DNA of 64,000 nt, from NCBI RefSeq assembly GCF_029626235.1, contig NZ_JARUBO010000005.1, forward strand, positions 5,800,001-5,864,000. Reading direction: 5' to 3'. The notes under the pieces are model-generated. The model was not told the origin of the DNA. It made no database searches and saw nothing but the letters and a program-made list of their open reading frames with translations. A program made the translations under genes and the position numbers. This DNA is from Micromonospora sp. WMMD1120. GTDB lineage: Bacteria; Actinomycetota; Actinomycetes; Mycobacteriales; Micromonosporaceae. This document shows, in pieces, positions 8,814-18,200 of the stretch (position 1 is the first letter of the stretch; each line of letters opens with the position of its first letter).

Positions 8814-9877
8814 CCGCCGCGCTGCTGGACGCCCGACTCGTCGTCGACCGGGGCGCCTTCCGGCTCGACGTGCCGTTGCGGGTCGCGCCGGGCGAGGTGG
8901 TCGCGGTGCTCGGCCCGAACGGCGCCGGCAAGACGACGGCGCTGCGCGCGCTGGCCGGGCTGCACCCGCTCAGCGACGGGCACGTCACCCTCGACGGCGT
9001 CGACCTGGACCGCCCGGCGACCCGGAGCTGGGTGCCCACCGAACGTCGGTCGATCGGCGTGGTCTTCCAGGACTACCTGCTCTTTCCCCACCTCAGCGCC
9101 CTGGACAACGTGGCCTTCGGACCGCGCCGGCACGGCGTCGACCGGTGGACGGCGACGGCCACCGCCCGGGACTGGCTGGCCCGGGTGGGGCTCGACGGGC
9201 AGGCGCGGCGCCGGCCGCGGCAGTTGTCCGGTGGTCAGGCGCAGCGGGTGGCGCTGGCCCGCGCGCTGGCCGTCGCCCCGGCGCTGTTGCTGCTGGACGA
9301 GCCTCTCGCCGCGCTGGACGCCCGTACCCGACTGGACACCCGCGCGGAACTGCACCGGCACCTGTCGTCGCACCCGGGTGCGACGGTGCTGGTCACCCAT
9401 GACCCGCTGGACGCCCTCGCGCTCGCCGACCGGCTGGTCATCGTGGAGGGCGGTCGGGTGGTGCAGGAGGGGGACGGGCCGAGTGTCACCGCCCGGCCGC
9501 GCACGGACTACGTCGCCCGGCTGGTCGGGTTGAACCTCTACCGGGGGCGGGCGGAGGGGCACCTCGTACGGGTCGCGCCGGAGCTGACCCTCACCGTCGC
9601 CGACGGGTTGGCCGGTGAGGCGTTCGTGGCGTTCCGTCCAGCGGCGGTGGCGCTGCACCCGACCCGACCGGAGGGCAGCCCGCGCAACGCCTGGGAGGGC
9701 ACCGTGGCCGGTGTGCAACGCCACGGCGACAACGTGCGGGTGCAGGTGGACGGGCCGGTCGGCGTGGCCGCCGACGTCACGCCGGCCGCCGCGGCCCAGT
9801 TGCGGCTGATCCCCGGCCAACGGGTCTGGGTGGCGGTCAAGGCCACCGAGACGCACGCCTATCCCGCGACCGGCTGA
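8810..9877 (+). CDS. modC: molybdate ABC transporter ATP-binding protein ModC
   Basis: 355 residues, full-length ModC with an N-terminal ABC ATPase and a C-terminal TOBE domain. Visible motifs are Walker A GPNGAGKTTA, Q-loop VFQDYLLFPHLS, signature LSGGQAQRVALARAL, Walker B LLLLDEPLAALDA and switch histidine VLVTHDP. The regulatory part (about residues 285-350, GTVAGVQRHGDNVRVQVDGPV and WVAVKATETHAYP) is a TOBE fold that senses molybdate in homologues. The GTG at 8810 overlaps modB. The operon seems to end here; the next gene converges from the other strand. Confidence 0.95.
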   Translation: MTAALLDARLVVDRGAFRLDVPLRVAPGEVVAVLGPNGAGKTTALRALAGLHPLSDGHVTLDGVDLDRPATRSWVPTERRSIGVVFQDYLLFPHLSALDNVAFGPRRHGVDRWTATATARDWLARVGLDGQARRRPRQLSGGQAQRVALARALAVAPALLLLDEPLAALDARTRLDTRAELHRHLSSHPGATVLVTHDPLDALALADRLVIVEGGRVVQEGDGPSVTARPRTDYVARLVGLNLYRGRAEGHLVRVAPELTLTVADGLAGEAFVAFRPAAVALHPTRPEGSPRNAWEGTVAGVQRHGDNVRVQVDGPVGVAADVTPAAAAQLRLIPGQRVWVAVKATETHAYPATG

Positions 9878-9937
9878 CCCGGCGACACCTGCGGCACGGC
9901 GACGTCGACGAGCGCACCGGGCGCGCCGCGCGACCGG

Positions 9938-10351
9938 TCAGCCGGCGAGCAGGTCAGCGTGGGCGGCGCGCAACCGCGCCAACGACGGATCGCTGCCGGG
10001 AGCGACCCGCCGATCCACCTCGGCCCACACCTCGGCCAGCGCGGCGCGGATCGCGGCCAGCTCGGCGGCGTGCCGCTGGGCGCCGCGCCGGTGCTGCTCC
10101 TCCAGGCGACGGGCCCAGCCGGCGGTGACAGTGGCGAGCCGGTCGGCGTCGGCGCGGGCCTGCGCGGCGCTGCGGGCGGCAGCGGCGGGGACGATCGCGG
10201 CGACCGGGCGGGGGTCGCCGTCGCGGGTGACGACGGTGACGGCGTCGGTCAGCTCGGCCAGCGCGACGAGCTGGCTGAAGCGGGTGCGCGCCTCACGCAG
10301 CGGCACGGAACGCGGCGGGTCGGGGCGAGGGGTGAGCGCGGGGACGGCCAT
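9938..10351 (-). CDS. Phd/YefM-like N-terminal domain protein with coiled-coil tail
   Basis: 137 residues. Residues 14-56 (RSVPLREARTRFSQLVALAELTDAVTVVTRDGDPRPVAAIVPA) resemble the DNA-binding half of Phd/YefM antitoxins: a conserved REAR-x-x-F-S-x-L helix and a strand-turn-strand ending in AAIVP. The rest is alanine- and arginine-rich helix with heptad character (QARADADRLATVTAGWARRLEEQHRRG). A Phd antitoxin normally precedes a PIN or Doc toxin gene. None is present here: the upstream neighbour is an ordinary acetyltransferase and the downstream gene converges. A solitary regulator or orphan antitoxin is the likeliest reading. Confidence 0.65.
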   Translation of the reverse strand: MAVPALTPRPDPPRSVPLREARTRFSQLVALAELTDAVTVVTRDGDPRPVAAIVPAAAARSAAQARADADRLATVTAGWARRLEEQHRRGAQRHAAELAAIRAALAEVWAEVDRRVAPGSDPSLARLRAAHADLLAG

Positions 10352-10411
10352 GAATGCATGGTGCCGCGCGGGTACGACAACAATGCGCCGTCGTCAGTGG
10401 ACGGTACGTGT

Positions 10412-10966
10412 TCACTCGCCCGGCGCCGCCAGCCACTCGTCGGCCAGCACCGACCAGACCTCGAGGTTGATCCGACCGTGCGGGCCGGGCCGGAGCTGGC
10501 GGAGTGTGCCGTCGAGGCGCAGACCGAGCCGCTGGGCGAGGGCCTTGCTGCGGGTGTTGTCGGCGTTGGTCCGCCACTCCACCCGCTGGATGCCGCGCTC
10601 GCGTACCGCCCAGTCGACGATGCGGCGGACCGCCGGTGCGACCATCCCCCGGCCCTGCGCGGCCGGCTCCACCCAGCAGCCGACCTCGCAGACGCCGGTG
10701 GTCGCGTCGAACGACACGAAGATGACCCCGCCGACCAGCGTGCCCCGCCACCACAGACCCCAGATGCCGCCGCTGTCGCTGGCCCACTTGTCGGCGTAGC
10801 GCTGCAACACCGCGCGTGCCGACGGCAGGTCGGTGGCCGCGAAGGACGACGACACCCAGGGCGTGATGTGCTCGCGGGCCCGCTCCATGTGGGCGAGGAA
10901 CTCCTCGGCCCGCCACGGCTCCAGCGGGCGCAGCTCGACATCCTCGGTCAGCGGCAGGGCGAACAC
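10412..10966 (-). CDS. GNAT family N-acetyltransferase (RimJ/RimL type)
   Basis: 184 residues from a GTG start. The layout matches ribosomal-protein-serine acetyltransferases: N-terminal VELRPLEPWRAEEFLAHMER, central GIWGLWWRGTLVGGVIFVSFD, the acetyl-CoA pyrophosphate loop EVGCWVEPAAQGRGMVAPAV (Q-x-x-G-x-G/A form) and the C-terminal GIQRVEWRTNADNTRSKALAQRLGL. It would transfer acetyl from acetyl-CoA to a protein N-terminus or small amine; the acceptor is not predictable. It is apparently monocistronic, 60 bases upstream of the Phd-like gene. Confidence 0.9.
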   Translation of the reverse strand: MFALPLTEDVELRPLEPWRAEEFLAHMERAREHITPWVSSSFAATDLPSARAVLQRYADKWASDSGGIWGLWWRGTLVGGVIFVSFDATTGVCEVGCWVEPAAQGRGMVAPAVRRIVDWAVRERGIQRVEWRTNADNTRSKALAQRLGLRLDGTLRQLRPGPHGRINLEVWSVLADEWLAAPGE

Positions 10967-11047
10967 CGGGCCTCCACGACAGTCAGGGACGAACGTCGGT
11001 AGCAGGCTCGCACAGGGCCGTCCGCCCGTGCCGCGCCGGGACCAGGT

Positions 11048-11233
11048 TCAGACCGACAGATGGGTACGCAGGGCGGCGAACTGGACCACCGTCAGGTACG
11101 AGGGGTTGGCCGCCTGCGGCTGGCGGAAGACCAGCGGGTCCCGGGCGAACCGGCCGGCCAGGTCGACGGCGTCGGCGTTGCCCTTGAGCAGCCAGGCGCC
11201 CAGGTCGTCGAGGCGTACCCGTGGCTCGGTCAT
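11048..11233 (-). CDS. small hypothetical protein
   Basis: 61 residues from an ATG at 11233 (MTEPRVRLDDLGAWLLKGNADAVDL), ending FAALRTHLSV. No domain can be assigned with confidence. The LGAWLLKGN stretch recalls the beginning of EVE-like proteins, but the sequence does not continue as that fold, so this may be a remnant or an unrelated small protein. It lies 33 bases downstream of the mannosyltransferase-like gene on the same strand and could be cotranscribed. Coding status is likely but not certain. Confidence 0.45.
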   Translation of the reverse strand: MTEPRVRLDDLGAWLLKGNADAVDLAGRFARDPLVFRQPQAANPSYLTVVQFAALRTHLSV

Positions 11234-11266
11234 CCGGCTAATCTGCCCCGCCGACGGCCGGGCCAA

Positions 11267-12472
11267 TCAGATGATCGTGTGCGTCCAGTAACTGAGCCAG
11301 AGGGTGAACAGCACCCCCTGCACCAGGGCGAGCGCCGCGGTGAGCCACACGTCCACGCTGGCGTGCCGGGCCCAGCGGGCCAGCACCAGCGCCACCGGGA
11401 AAGCGGCAAGCAGATAGCGCAGCAGGCTCTTGTAGACAGGTGGGCCGATGGACGCGGGCGCGAGCACCATGAGGACGCCGTACACCAGGTAGGGCAGTTC
11501 CCGGCGGCGGAAGCCGGCGGCCAGGACGACCAGCACGACCACCGCGAACCACACCCGCGCGGCGTCGAGGGGCGCACCGGCCAACCCGTCGAGGAGCACC
11601 GGCACCGGGTTCTGCACCTCGATCCCCCATCCGGTCCGCTGGGCGTGCTGGTAGGCGAACCAGTCCCCGCCGCGCCACCGGCAGTACGCCATGAAGGTGA
11701 GCCAACCGGCGGGTAGCAGCAGCAACGGCCAGCCGATCCGTAGGTAGCCGAGCAGAGCGCGTGGACCCAGCCGCCACTCGTGCTGCCGGAGCAGCACCAG
11801 GGCCAGCGGCAGCGCGACGAGCAGACCGACCGACCGGCTCATCGCCAGGAAGTAGCCGAGCACACCGACAAGCACCCACCGGCCTCGCTCGGCGTGGTAA
11901 AAGGCGGCCAGCGCGAGACAGACGAAGAGCGACTCGGTCAGCGCCGCCTGGAAGAGGAATGCCGTCGGCAGCAGCACCAGGTACCTGGTGAACCGGCGGG
12001 CCGCCGACGCGTCGCCGAGCAGCAGTTCGGCCAGGCGGTAGCCGTAGGAGAGGGCCACCAGGAACGCGACGTTGCTGATCAGCAGCAGGGCGAGGGCGTT
12101 GTTCCCGCCGAGCAGCGCGCCGACCGGCCGGGCCAGGAACGGATAGAGCAGCGGGAATCCGAAGTCGTGCCACGGCCCGGTCAGCGGAAGTTGGCTCAAC
12201 CGCAGGTAGAGCATCGAGTCCCAGGCGAACCAGAGGGAGATCCACCGGTGCCCGGAGATGTCCCGCTGCTGCGCCCACATCAACGCCTCGTCGGCCGGCG
12301 GCGCACCGGGGACGCCGTCCCAGGCGTGCAGGACCAGCAGCCCGAGCAGCGTCAGCAGCACCTTCGCGCCGAGGAACAGCCCGAGGGCGTACGCCCAGGG
12401 TGCCGGCACCCGACGAGCCACGCGGCGGCCGGAGGCGGCCAGCTCCACCGCGCCGCTTCGCCACCGGTGCAT
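11267..12472 (-). CDS. GT-C type mannosyltransferase-like membrane protein
   Basis: 401 residues with roughly ten membrane spans. The first large extracytoplasmic loop after span 1 contains the WISLWFAWDSMLYLRLSQLP stretch, whose aspartate is the likely catalytic acidic residue in polyprenyl-phosphate-sugar dependent GT-C enzymes. The overall pattern (LYPFLARPVGALLGG, LLPTAFLFQAALTESLFVCLALAAFY) resembles bacterial PIG-V-like mannosyltransferases. It would add a mannose from polyprenyl-phosphomannose to a lipid or glycan outside the membrane; the acceptor is unknown. The start is the ATG at 12472 (a TTG lies just before). Divergent from the flavoprotein gene at 12632. Confidence 0.75.
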   Translation of the reverse strand: MHRWRSGAVELAASGRRVARRVPAPWAYALGLFLGAKVLLTLLGLLVLHAWDGVPGAPPADEALMWAQQRDISGHRWISLWFAWDSMLYLRLSQLPLTGPWHDFGFPLLYPFLARPVGALLGGNNALALLLISNVAFLVALSYGYRLAELLLGDASAARRFTRYLVLLPTAFLFQAALTESLFVCLALAAFYHAERGRWVLVGVLGYFLAMSRSVGLLVALPLALVLLRQHEWRLGPRALLGYLRIGWPLLLLPAGWLTFMAYCRWRGGDWFAYQHAQRTGWGIEVQNPVPVLLDGLAGAPLDAARVWFAVVVLVVLAAGFRRRELPYLVYGVLMVLAPASIGPPVYKSLLRYLLAAFPVALVLARWARHASVDVWLTAALALVQGVLFTLWLSYWTHTII

Positions 12473-12631
12473 CAACCCCCGCCCCGCTCCCCGACCCCCG
12501 GGGTGTCGTCGCCGTCGTCGTCCGCCGCCACGATCGCGAAGCGCGAACCATCCGCCTCCAAGTATGACATTCTGCGCTTAATGGGTATACGCCGCGCCTC
12601 GACCAGGGCGTGAGCAGGGAGCGCGGGCACC

Positions 12632-14179
12632 ATGAACGAGCGACACGGCACCGTGATCATCGGCGCGGGTCCGGCGGGGCTCACCGCCGCGTACGAGTTG
12701 CTCCGGCACGGCCTGTCGGTCCAGGTGTTCGAGGCCGACGAGGTGGTCGGCGGGATCAGCCGGACCGTCGAACGCGACGGGTGGCGATTCGACATCGGCG
12801 GGCACCGGTTCTTCACCAAGGTGCCCCGGGTGGAGGCGTTCTGGCACGAGATCCTGCCGGACGAGGACTTCCTGACCCGACCCCGGATGAGCCGGATCTT
12901 CTACCGGGGAGCGCTGTACAACTACCCGCTCAACGCCGTGAACGCGCTGCGCAACCTCGGCCTGGCGGAGGCCGCCCGCTGTCTCGGCTCGTACGCACGG
13001 GCCCGCCTACGGCCACCACGGGACCAGTCGCACTTCGAGGGTTGGGTGTCGGCCCGCTTCGGCTGGCGGCTGTACTCGATCTTCTTCAAGACGTACACCG
13101 AGAAGGTCTGGGGGATGCCCGCGGACCGGATGCGGGCCGACTGGGCCGCCCAGCGGATCAAGAACCTGTCGCTGGCGACGGCGATCCGCAACGCGCTGCT
13201 CCCCCGGCGTCGCCGCACCGACGTGACGAGCCTGATCGAGGAGTTCCAGTACCCGAAGTACGGCCCGGGGATGATGTGGGAACGCTGCGCCGAGCGGGTC
13301 CGCGAGCGGGGCGGGCAGGTGTGGACAGGTAGCTGGGTGACCGCCGTGCACCACGACCCGGCACGACGGCGGGCGATCAGCGTGACGGTCGACGGGGTGG
13401 GCGGGCGAAGGACCACGGCCGCCGACCACGTGATCTCGTCGATGCCGATCTCGGAGCTGGTGGCCGCGCTGCACCCGCCGGCGCCCCCGCAGGTGTTGGA
13501 CTGCGCCGCCGACCTGCGCTACCGCGACTTCCTGACCGTCGCCCTGGTGGTGCCGGCGGAGTTCTCGTTCCCGGACAACTGGATCTACGTGCACGACCCC
13601 GGGGTTCGGGTGGGACGCATCCAGAACTTCGGCTCCTGGTCGCCCTACCTGGTCAAGGACGGCCGCACGTGCCTGGGCCTGGAGTACTTCGTGTTCGAGG
13701 ACGACGAGATGTGGCGTACCCCGGACGCCGACCTGGTGGCGCTGGCCACCGCGGAGCTGGAGCGGCTGGGGTTGGTCCGCCCCGGTGTCGTGGAGGCCGG
13801 CTACGTCGTGCGCATGCCCAAGGCCTACCCGGTGTACGACGAGCGCTACCAGCACAACGTGGACACCATCCGGGCGTGGCTGGCCGAGGCGGTGCCGAAC
13901 GTGCACCCGGTGGGCCGCAACGGCATGCACCGCTACAACAACCAGGACCACTCGATGCTGACCGCGATGCTGACAGCGGAGAACATCGCCACCGGCAGCA
14001 CGCACGACGTCTGGTCGGTGAACGTGGAGCGGGACTACCACGAGCAGTCGTCCGGCGGCGACGGCCGGCGCGGCACCGGCCGGGACGCCCCGGTGCTGCC
14101 CCGCCGGGTCATTCCCGCGCCCGAGGGCGTCGGACCCAACGGTCAGGGCGACCGGCCAGCCCACCTGCCGCTGGGTTGA
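12632..14179 (+). CDS. UDP-galactopyranose mutase-like FAD-dependent oxidoreductase
   Basis: 515 residues. The N-terminal FAD motif is [20 protein letters not shown] followed by [12 protein letters not shown]. The block [11 protein letters not shown] is characteristic of UDP-galactopyranose-mutase-like and amine-oxidase-type proteins. The C-terminal [17 protein letters not shown] helix closes the flavin site. Authentic mutases are about 380 residues, so this belongs to the longer, mostly uncharacterised group often found with cell-envelope glycosyltransferases, which fits its divergent neighbour. Residues after 470 are low-complexity and probably disordered. I infer a role in surface sugar modification; the substrate is unknown. 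Confidence 0.8.
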   Translation: MNERHGTVIIGAGPAGLTAAYELLRHGLSVQVFEADEVVGGISRTVERDGWRFDIGGHRFFTKVPRVEAFWHEILPDEDFLTRPRMSRIFYRGALYNYPLNAVNALRNLGLAEAARCLGSYARARLRPPRDQSHFEGWVSARFGWRLYSIFFKTYTEKVWGMPADRMRADWAAQRIKNLSLATAIRNALLPRRRRTDVTSLIEEFQYPKYGPGMMWERCAERVRERGGQVWTGSWVTAVHHDPARRRAISVTVDGVGGRRTTAADHVISSMPISELVAALHPPAPPQVLDCAADLRYRDFLTVALVVPAEFSFPDNWIYVHDPGVRVGRIQNFGSWSPYLVKDGRTCLGLEYFVFEDDEMWRTPDADLVALATAELERLGLVRPGVVEAGYVVRMPKAYPVYDERYQHNVDTIRAWLAEAVPNVHPVGRNGMHRYNNQDHSMLTAMLTAENIATGSTHDVWSVNVERDYHEQSSGGDGRRGTGRDAPVLPRRVIPAPEGVGPNGQGDRPAHLPLG

Positions 14180-14303
14180 GCAGAGCGGCCGGTGCGCGGG
14201 ACCCGCGGAACCGTCAGACGCCCCACCGAACGTCCTGGTGCGCCGCCGATCCCCCGCGACCGCAACCCCTCCGTCCGATCCGAACTCCGGCCACAGGGTC
14301 AGG

Positions 14304-15065
14304 TCATGGGCTTCTCGTCCAGGGTTCCCGCATCCGGGCTCTGAGCACGTCGAACTCGCACCCCGGCGCGTCCGGGTCGAAGCCGTGCTCGATCAGCCAG
14401 CGCGCCGCCACCAGGCTGCGCAGCGACCACCAGGCGCGGATCACGGTCCGGTCCACGTCGGTGCCGTAGCCGGCGAGCAGGTCGTCCAGGCGCTCCTCGT
14501 GGCCGAGCGTCAGGATGGCGAGGTCGAACATGGCGTCGCCGGGGGCGGCCTCGGACCAGTCGATGACCCCGGTGACCTGGTCGTCGTCGACGAACACGTG
14601 GGTGATCTGCAGGTCGCCGTGGATGAACACCGGTTGCCACTGTCGGAGCGCGGCCCCGGCGATCTCCCGGTTGCGCCGGATCACCTCGGCGGGCAGCACG
14701 GCGTTGGCGAGCAGCCACGCGCACTCGCTGTCGAGTTCCGCCGCCACGTCGTCGAGCCGGCGCCCCGGCCACTGTGGCAGCGGCGCGTCGTGCAGCCGCC
14801 GGACGACGGCGCCCGCGGCGGCCCACGAGGCCGGCGACGCGGGCGACGGTTCGCCGAGGACACCGAGCGCCGTGCCGGGCACGGCGGCGACAGCGAGTAC
14901 GGGCGGCCGGTGCCAGAGGACCGCCGGGGTGGGTACCGGCGCCATCGCCATCGCCCGCACCTCGACGTCGGCGTGCGCCGGATCAGCGTCGACCTTGAGG
15001 AACACGTCGCCGACCCGCAGCGTCGCGCGCTGACGGTGCGCGACGACGATCTCAACCTCGTCCAT
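14304..15065 (-). CDS. aminoglycoside phosphotransferase (APH) family protein
   Basis: 253 residues starting at ATG 15065 (MDEVEIVVAHRQRATLRVGDVFLKV); a longer in-frame start at 15092 is less likely. The fold is the kinase-like APH type: nucleotide-binding FLKVDADP, catalytic loop FIHGDLQITHVFVDDD with the Brenner HGD, and metal-binding IDWSEAAPGDAMFDLA. It transfers ATP phosphate to a hydroxyl group of an aminoglycoside, sugar or other small molecule. Homologues in soil actinomycetes are often annotated as resistance enzymes, but nothing here identifies a drug substrate. Gene convergent with the flavoprotein gene. Confidence 0.85.
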   Translation of the reverse strand: MDEVEIVVAHRQRATLRVGDVFLKVDADPAHADVEVRAMAMAPVPTPAVLWHRPPVLAVAAVPGTALGVLGEPSPASPASWAAAGAVVRRLHDAPLPQWPGRRLDDVAAELDSECAWLLANAVLPAEVIRRNREIAGAALRQWQPVFIHGDLQITHVFVDDDQVTGVIDWSEAAPGDAMFDLAILTLGHEERLDDLLAGYGTDVDRTVIRAWWSLRSLVAARWLIEHGFDPDAPGCEFDVLRARMREPWTRSP

Positions 15066-15122
15066 GGGGGTCAGCCTCGCGTGGATGGCCACCGATGTCG
15101 CCGGATTTTGTCGGTGGCGGCG

Positions 15123-15202
15123 GGAAAACGCTTACCGGAGCGCTATTGACGCTCGTCACTGGCTGTCAGTACCGTGATGCGGGCAGCGAGAAAGCGCTTT
15201 CC
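15123..15202 (+). promoter_or_regulatory. promoter flanked by two LacI-type operators
   Basis: A consensus-like promoter, TTGACG at 15146-15151 and TACCGT at 15170-15175 with an 18-base spacer, drives the ThuA-like gene. Palindromes lie on both sides: GGAAAACGCTTACC at 15123-15136 and AGAAAGCGCTTTCC at 15189-15202, 66 bases apart. The second is almost the same 14-mer found in front of the importer at 30148 and 30189 and beside lacI at 31095. The geometry suits repression by the LacI protein encoded at 31171. Confidence 0.7.
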
Positions 15203-15232
15203 GACCCTCACCGTCCGACAGGGAGCGCCCCC

Positions 15233-18200
15233 ATGCCCCGACACCTCCGCACGTTCGGCCTCATCCTGCTCGCCATCGCCGCCGTGGTGAGCACCACCAC
15301 CGCCCTGCCCGCCGAGGCGGCGCCCCGTTTCCGGGTGCTGGTCTTCTCCAAGATCACCAACTACTACCACGACTCCATCCCGGCCGGCATCGCCGCCATC
15401 CAGCAACTCGGCGCGGCGCACAACTTCGAGGTCGTCGCCACCACCGACGCGGGCGCGTTCACCGACGCCAACCTCGCCACCTTCGACGCGCTGGTCTTCA
15501 ACAACACCAACTCACTGCCGACCTCCGGCGACCTGCTCAACGCCAGCCAGCGGGCGGCGATGCAGACGTTCATCCGCAACGGCGGCGGTTGGGCCGGCCT
15601 GCACGCCGCCTCGGCCAGTGAACGCGACTGGACGTGGTACGAGGGCCTGGTCGGCACGATCTTCGACTACCACCCGGACTTCTCGTCGACCGGCGGCACC
15701 TACCCCGGTCGGGTGAAGGTCCTCGACCGGGCGCACCCCTCCACCCGCAACCTGCCCGAGCTGTGGGAGCAGAGCGAGGAGTGGTACAACTGGCGGACCA
15801 ACCCGACCGGCAAGGTGCACACCCTCGCGCAGATCAAGGTGCGCGACGGGATCAACGGCCTGGACGAGGGCGTCGACCACGCGTACTCCTGGTGTCAGCG
15901 CTACGACGGCGGCCGGTCCTGGTTCACCGCCGGCGGGCACGCCAGCTCCCAGTTCAGCGACGCGACGTTCCTGGAGCACCTGCGCTACGGCATCGAGTGG
16001 GCGGCCGGCGCCGTCGCCGGCGACTGCTCGGCCACCAAGACCGGCAACTTCGAACGGGTCGGCCTGGTCACCGAGAACCTGGCGGACCCCTTCGAGCTGG
16101 CCGTCGCCCCGGACCGCAAGGTCTACTACATCCAGCGCACCGGCGCGTTGAAGGTGGTCAACCAGGACACGCTCCAGGTGACCACGCTGCTGGACTTCGC
16201 GTACACCTCGGCAATGACCGACCAGTCCGACGGGCTGCTGGGGATGACCCTGGACCGGAACTTCGCCAGCAACGGCTGGATCTATCTCCTGTGGTCGGAC
16301 AAGACACTCAAACAGCTCAACCTGTCCCGGTTCACCGTCGCCAACAACAGCGTCGCGCTCTCCTCGGAGAAGCGTCTGCTGGCCATCCCCACCTACCGGG
16401 GTGAGGGCCGGGCCAACTCGCACATGGGCGGCTCCCTGGCCATGGACGGGGCCGGCCGCCTCTACGCGGCGATCGGCGACAACACCGATCCGTTCGCCTC
16501 CAGCGGCTACACCCCGATCGACGAGCGCTCCGGCCGCGCCGCCTGGGACGCCCAGGGCACCGCCGGCAACACCAACGACCTGCGCGGCAAGATCCTGCGG
16601 ATCACCCCGCAGGCCGACGGCACGTACACGGTGCCGAGCGGCAACCTCTTCCCGGCCGGCACCGCGCGGACCCGTCCGGAGATCTACGCGATGGGCATGC
16701 GCAACCCGTTCCGGATCACCATCGAACCGCAGACCAACGCCGTACTCGTGGCCGACTACGGCCCGGACGCCCGCGCCGCCGATCCGAACCGCGGCCCGGA
16801 GGGGACCGTCGAGTTCAACCGGATCACCACGGCCGGCAACTACGGATGGCCGTACTGCGTGGGCAACAACATCCCGTTCAACGACTACAACTTCGCCACC
16901 AACACCTCGGGGGCGAAGTTCACCTGCGCCGCGCCCGTCAACAACTCGCCGAACAACACCGGCCTGACCACCCTGCCGGCGGCGAGGTCGGCGCTGGTGT
17001 GGTACGCGTACTCCGCCTCCAGCCAGTTCCCGGAGCTGGGCACCGGTGGTGGCGGGCCGATGAGCGGGCCGGTGTACGACTACGACCCGGCCAACACCCG
17101 CACCACGAAGTTCCCGGAGTACTTCGAGGGCAAGTGGATCACCTACGAACTGACCCGCAGGTGGTTCAAGACGCTCTCCATCCACAAGACGGCGCAGACG
17201 TTCCGCAACACGCGCTTCGGCCCGACCGCCGTCGGCGACCTCCAGTCGATCAACGGCATCTTCGACAGCATGAGCTGGATCCAGCCCTTCGAGGCGGAGT
17301 TCGGCCCGGACGGCTCGCTCTACGTCATCGACTTCGGCGAGGGCACCGGCAGTGGCCGGGGCGGCAGCAACGCCGGCGCCGGCATCTACCGGATCGACTA
17401 CGTGGCCAACGGCCGGCCACCGACCGCGAAGATCGCCGCCACCCCGGACAGCGGACGCGCGCCCCTCACCGTCACCTTCTCCTCGGCCGGCACGGCGGCG
17501 GGCGACGGCACGGCGCTCAGCTACGCCTGGGACTTCACCAACGACGGCAGCACCGACTCCACAGCCGCCAACCCGAGCTTCACCTACACCGCCGCCGGCA
17601 AACACACGGCCCGACTGACCGTCCGCAACAGCGGCAACGGGCTGACCGCGACGACGGTCACCGACGTGGTGGTCGGCAACACCCGGCCCACGGTGACCAT
17701 CAACGTGCCCGACGGCGGCTTCTTCGACTTCGGCGACAAGATCCCGTACACGGTGACGGTCACCGACCCGGAGGACGGCACCATCGACTGCGCCAGGGTG
17801 ACGGTGCAGACGCAGCTCGGCCACGACCAGCACGCCCACCCGCTGGACGTCTACACCGGCTGCTCGGGGCTGCTCGCCACCGAGGCGGACGCCGGTGACG
17901 GGCACGGACCGGGGCAGAACCTCTACACCCTGATCACCGCGCAGTACACCGACGGCGGCGCGGCCGGCGCTCCGGCGTTGACCGGCTCGACCCGGGTGCA
18001 GCTGCAACCCAAGAGCAAGGAGGCCGAGCACTTCAGCGCCCAGTCGGGGGTCACCGTCAACGACCGGGCCACCGCCCGCGCCGGCAAGCGGCTCGGCGAC
18101 GTCGACCACAACGACTGGATCGCGTACGGGCCTGTGGACCTGCGCAACATCGGCTCGGTGACGCTCGGGGTGACCAACGGCGGCCTGGGCGGCACCATCG

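Noticed and set aside
9938..10966. Phd-like gene plus GNAT gene as a toxin-antitoxin pair
   Set aside because: GNAT toxins pair with ribbon-helix-helix antitoxins, and this GNAT is a full RimJ-type enzyme; the order and 60-base gap are not typical of a TA operon.
14304..15065. Dedicated antibiotic-resistance kinase
   Set aside because: APH fold is clear, but no substrate-specific residues or biosynthetic context identify a drug.
15512..18109. 865-codon minus-strand frame opposite the ThuA-like gene
   Set aside because: No recognisable motif, low-complexity Gly/Val/Arg content, and a clear multidomain protein on the plus strand.
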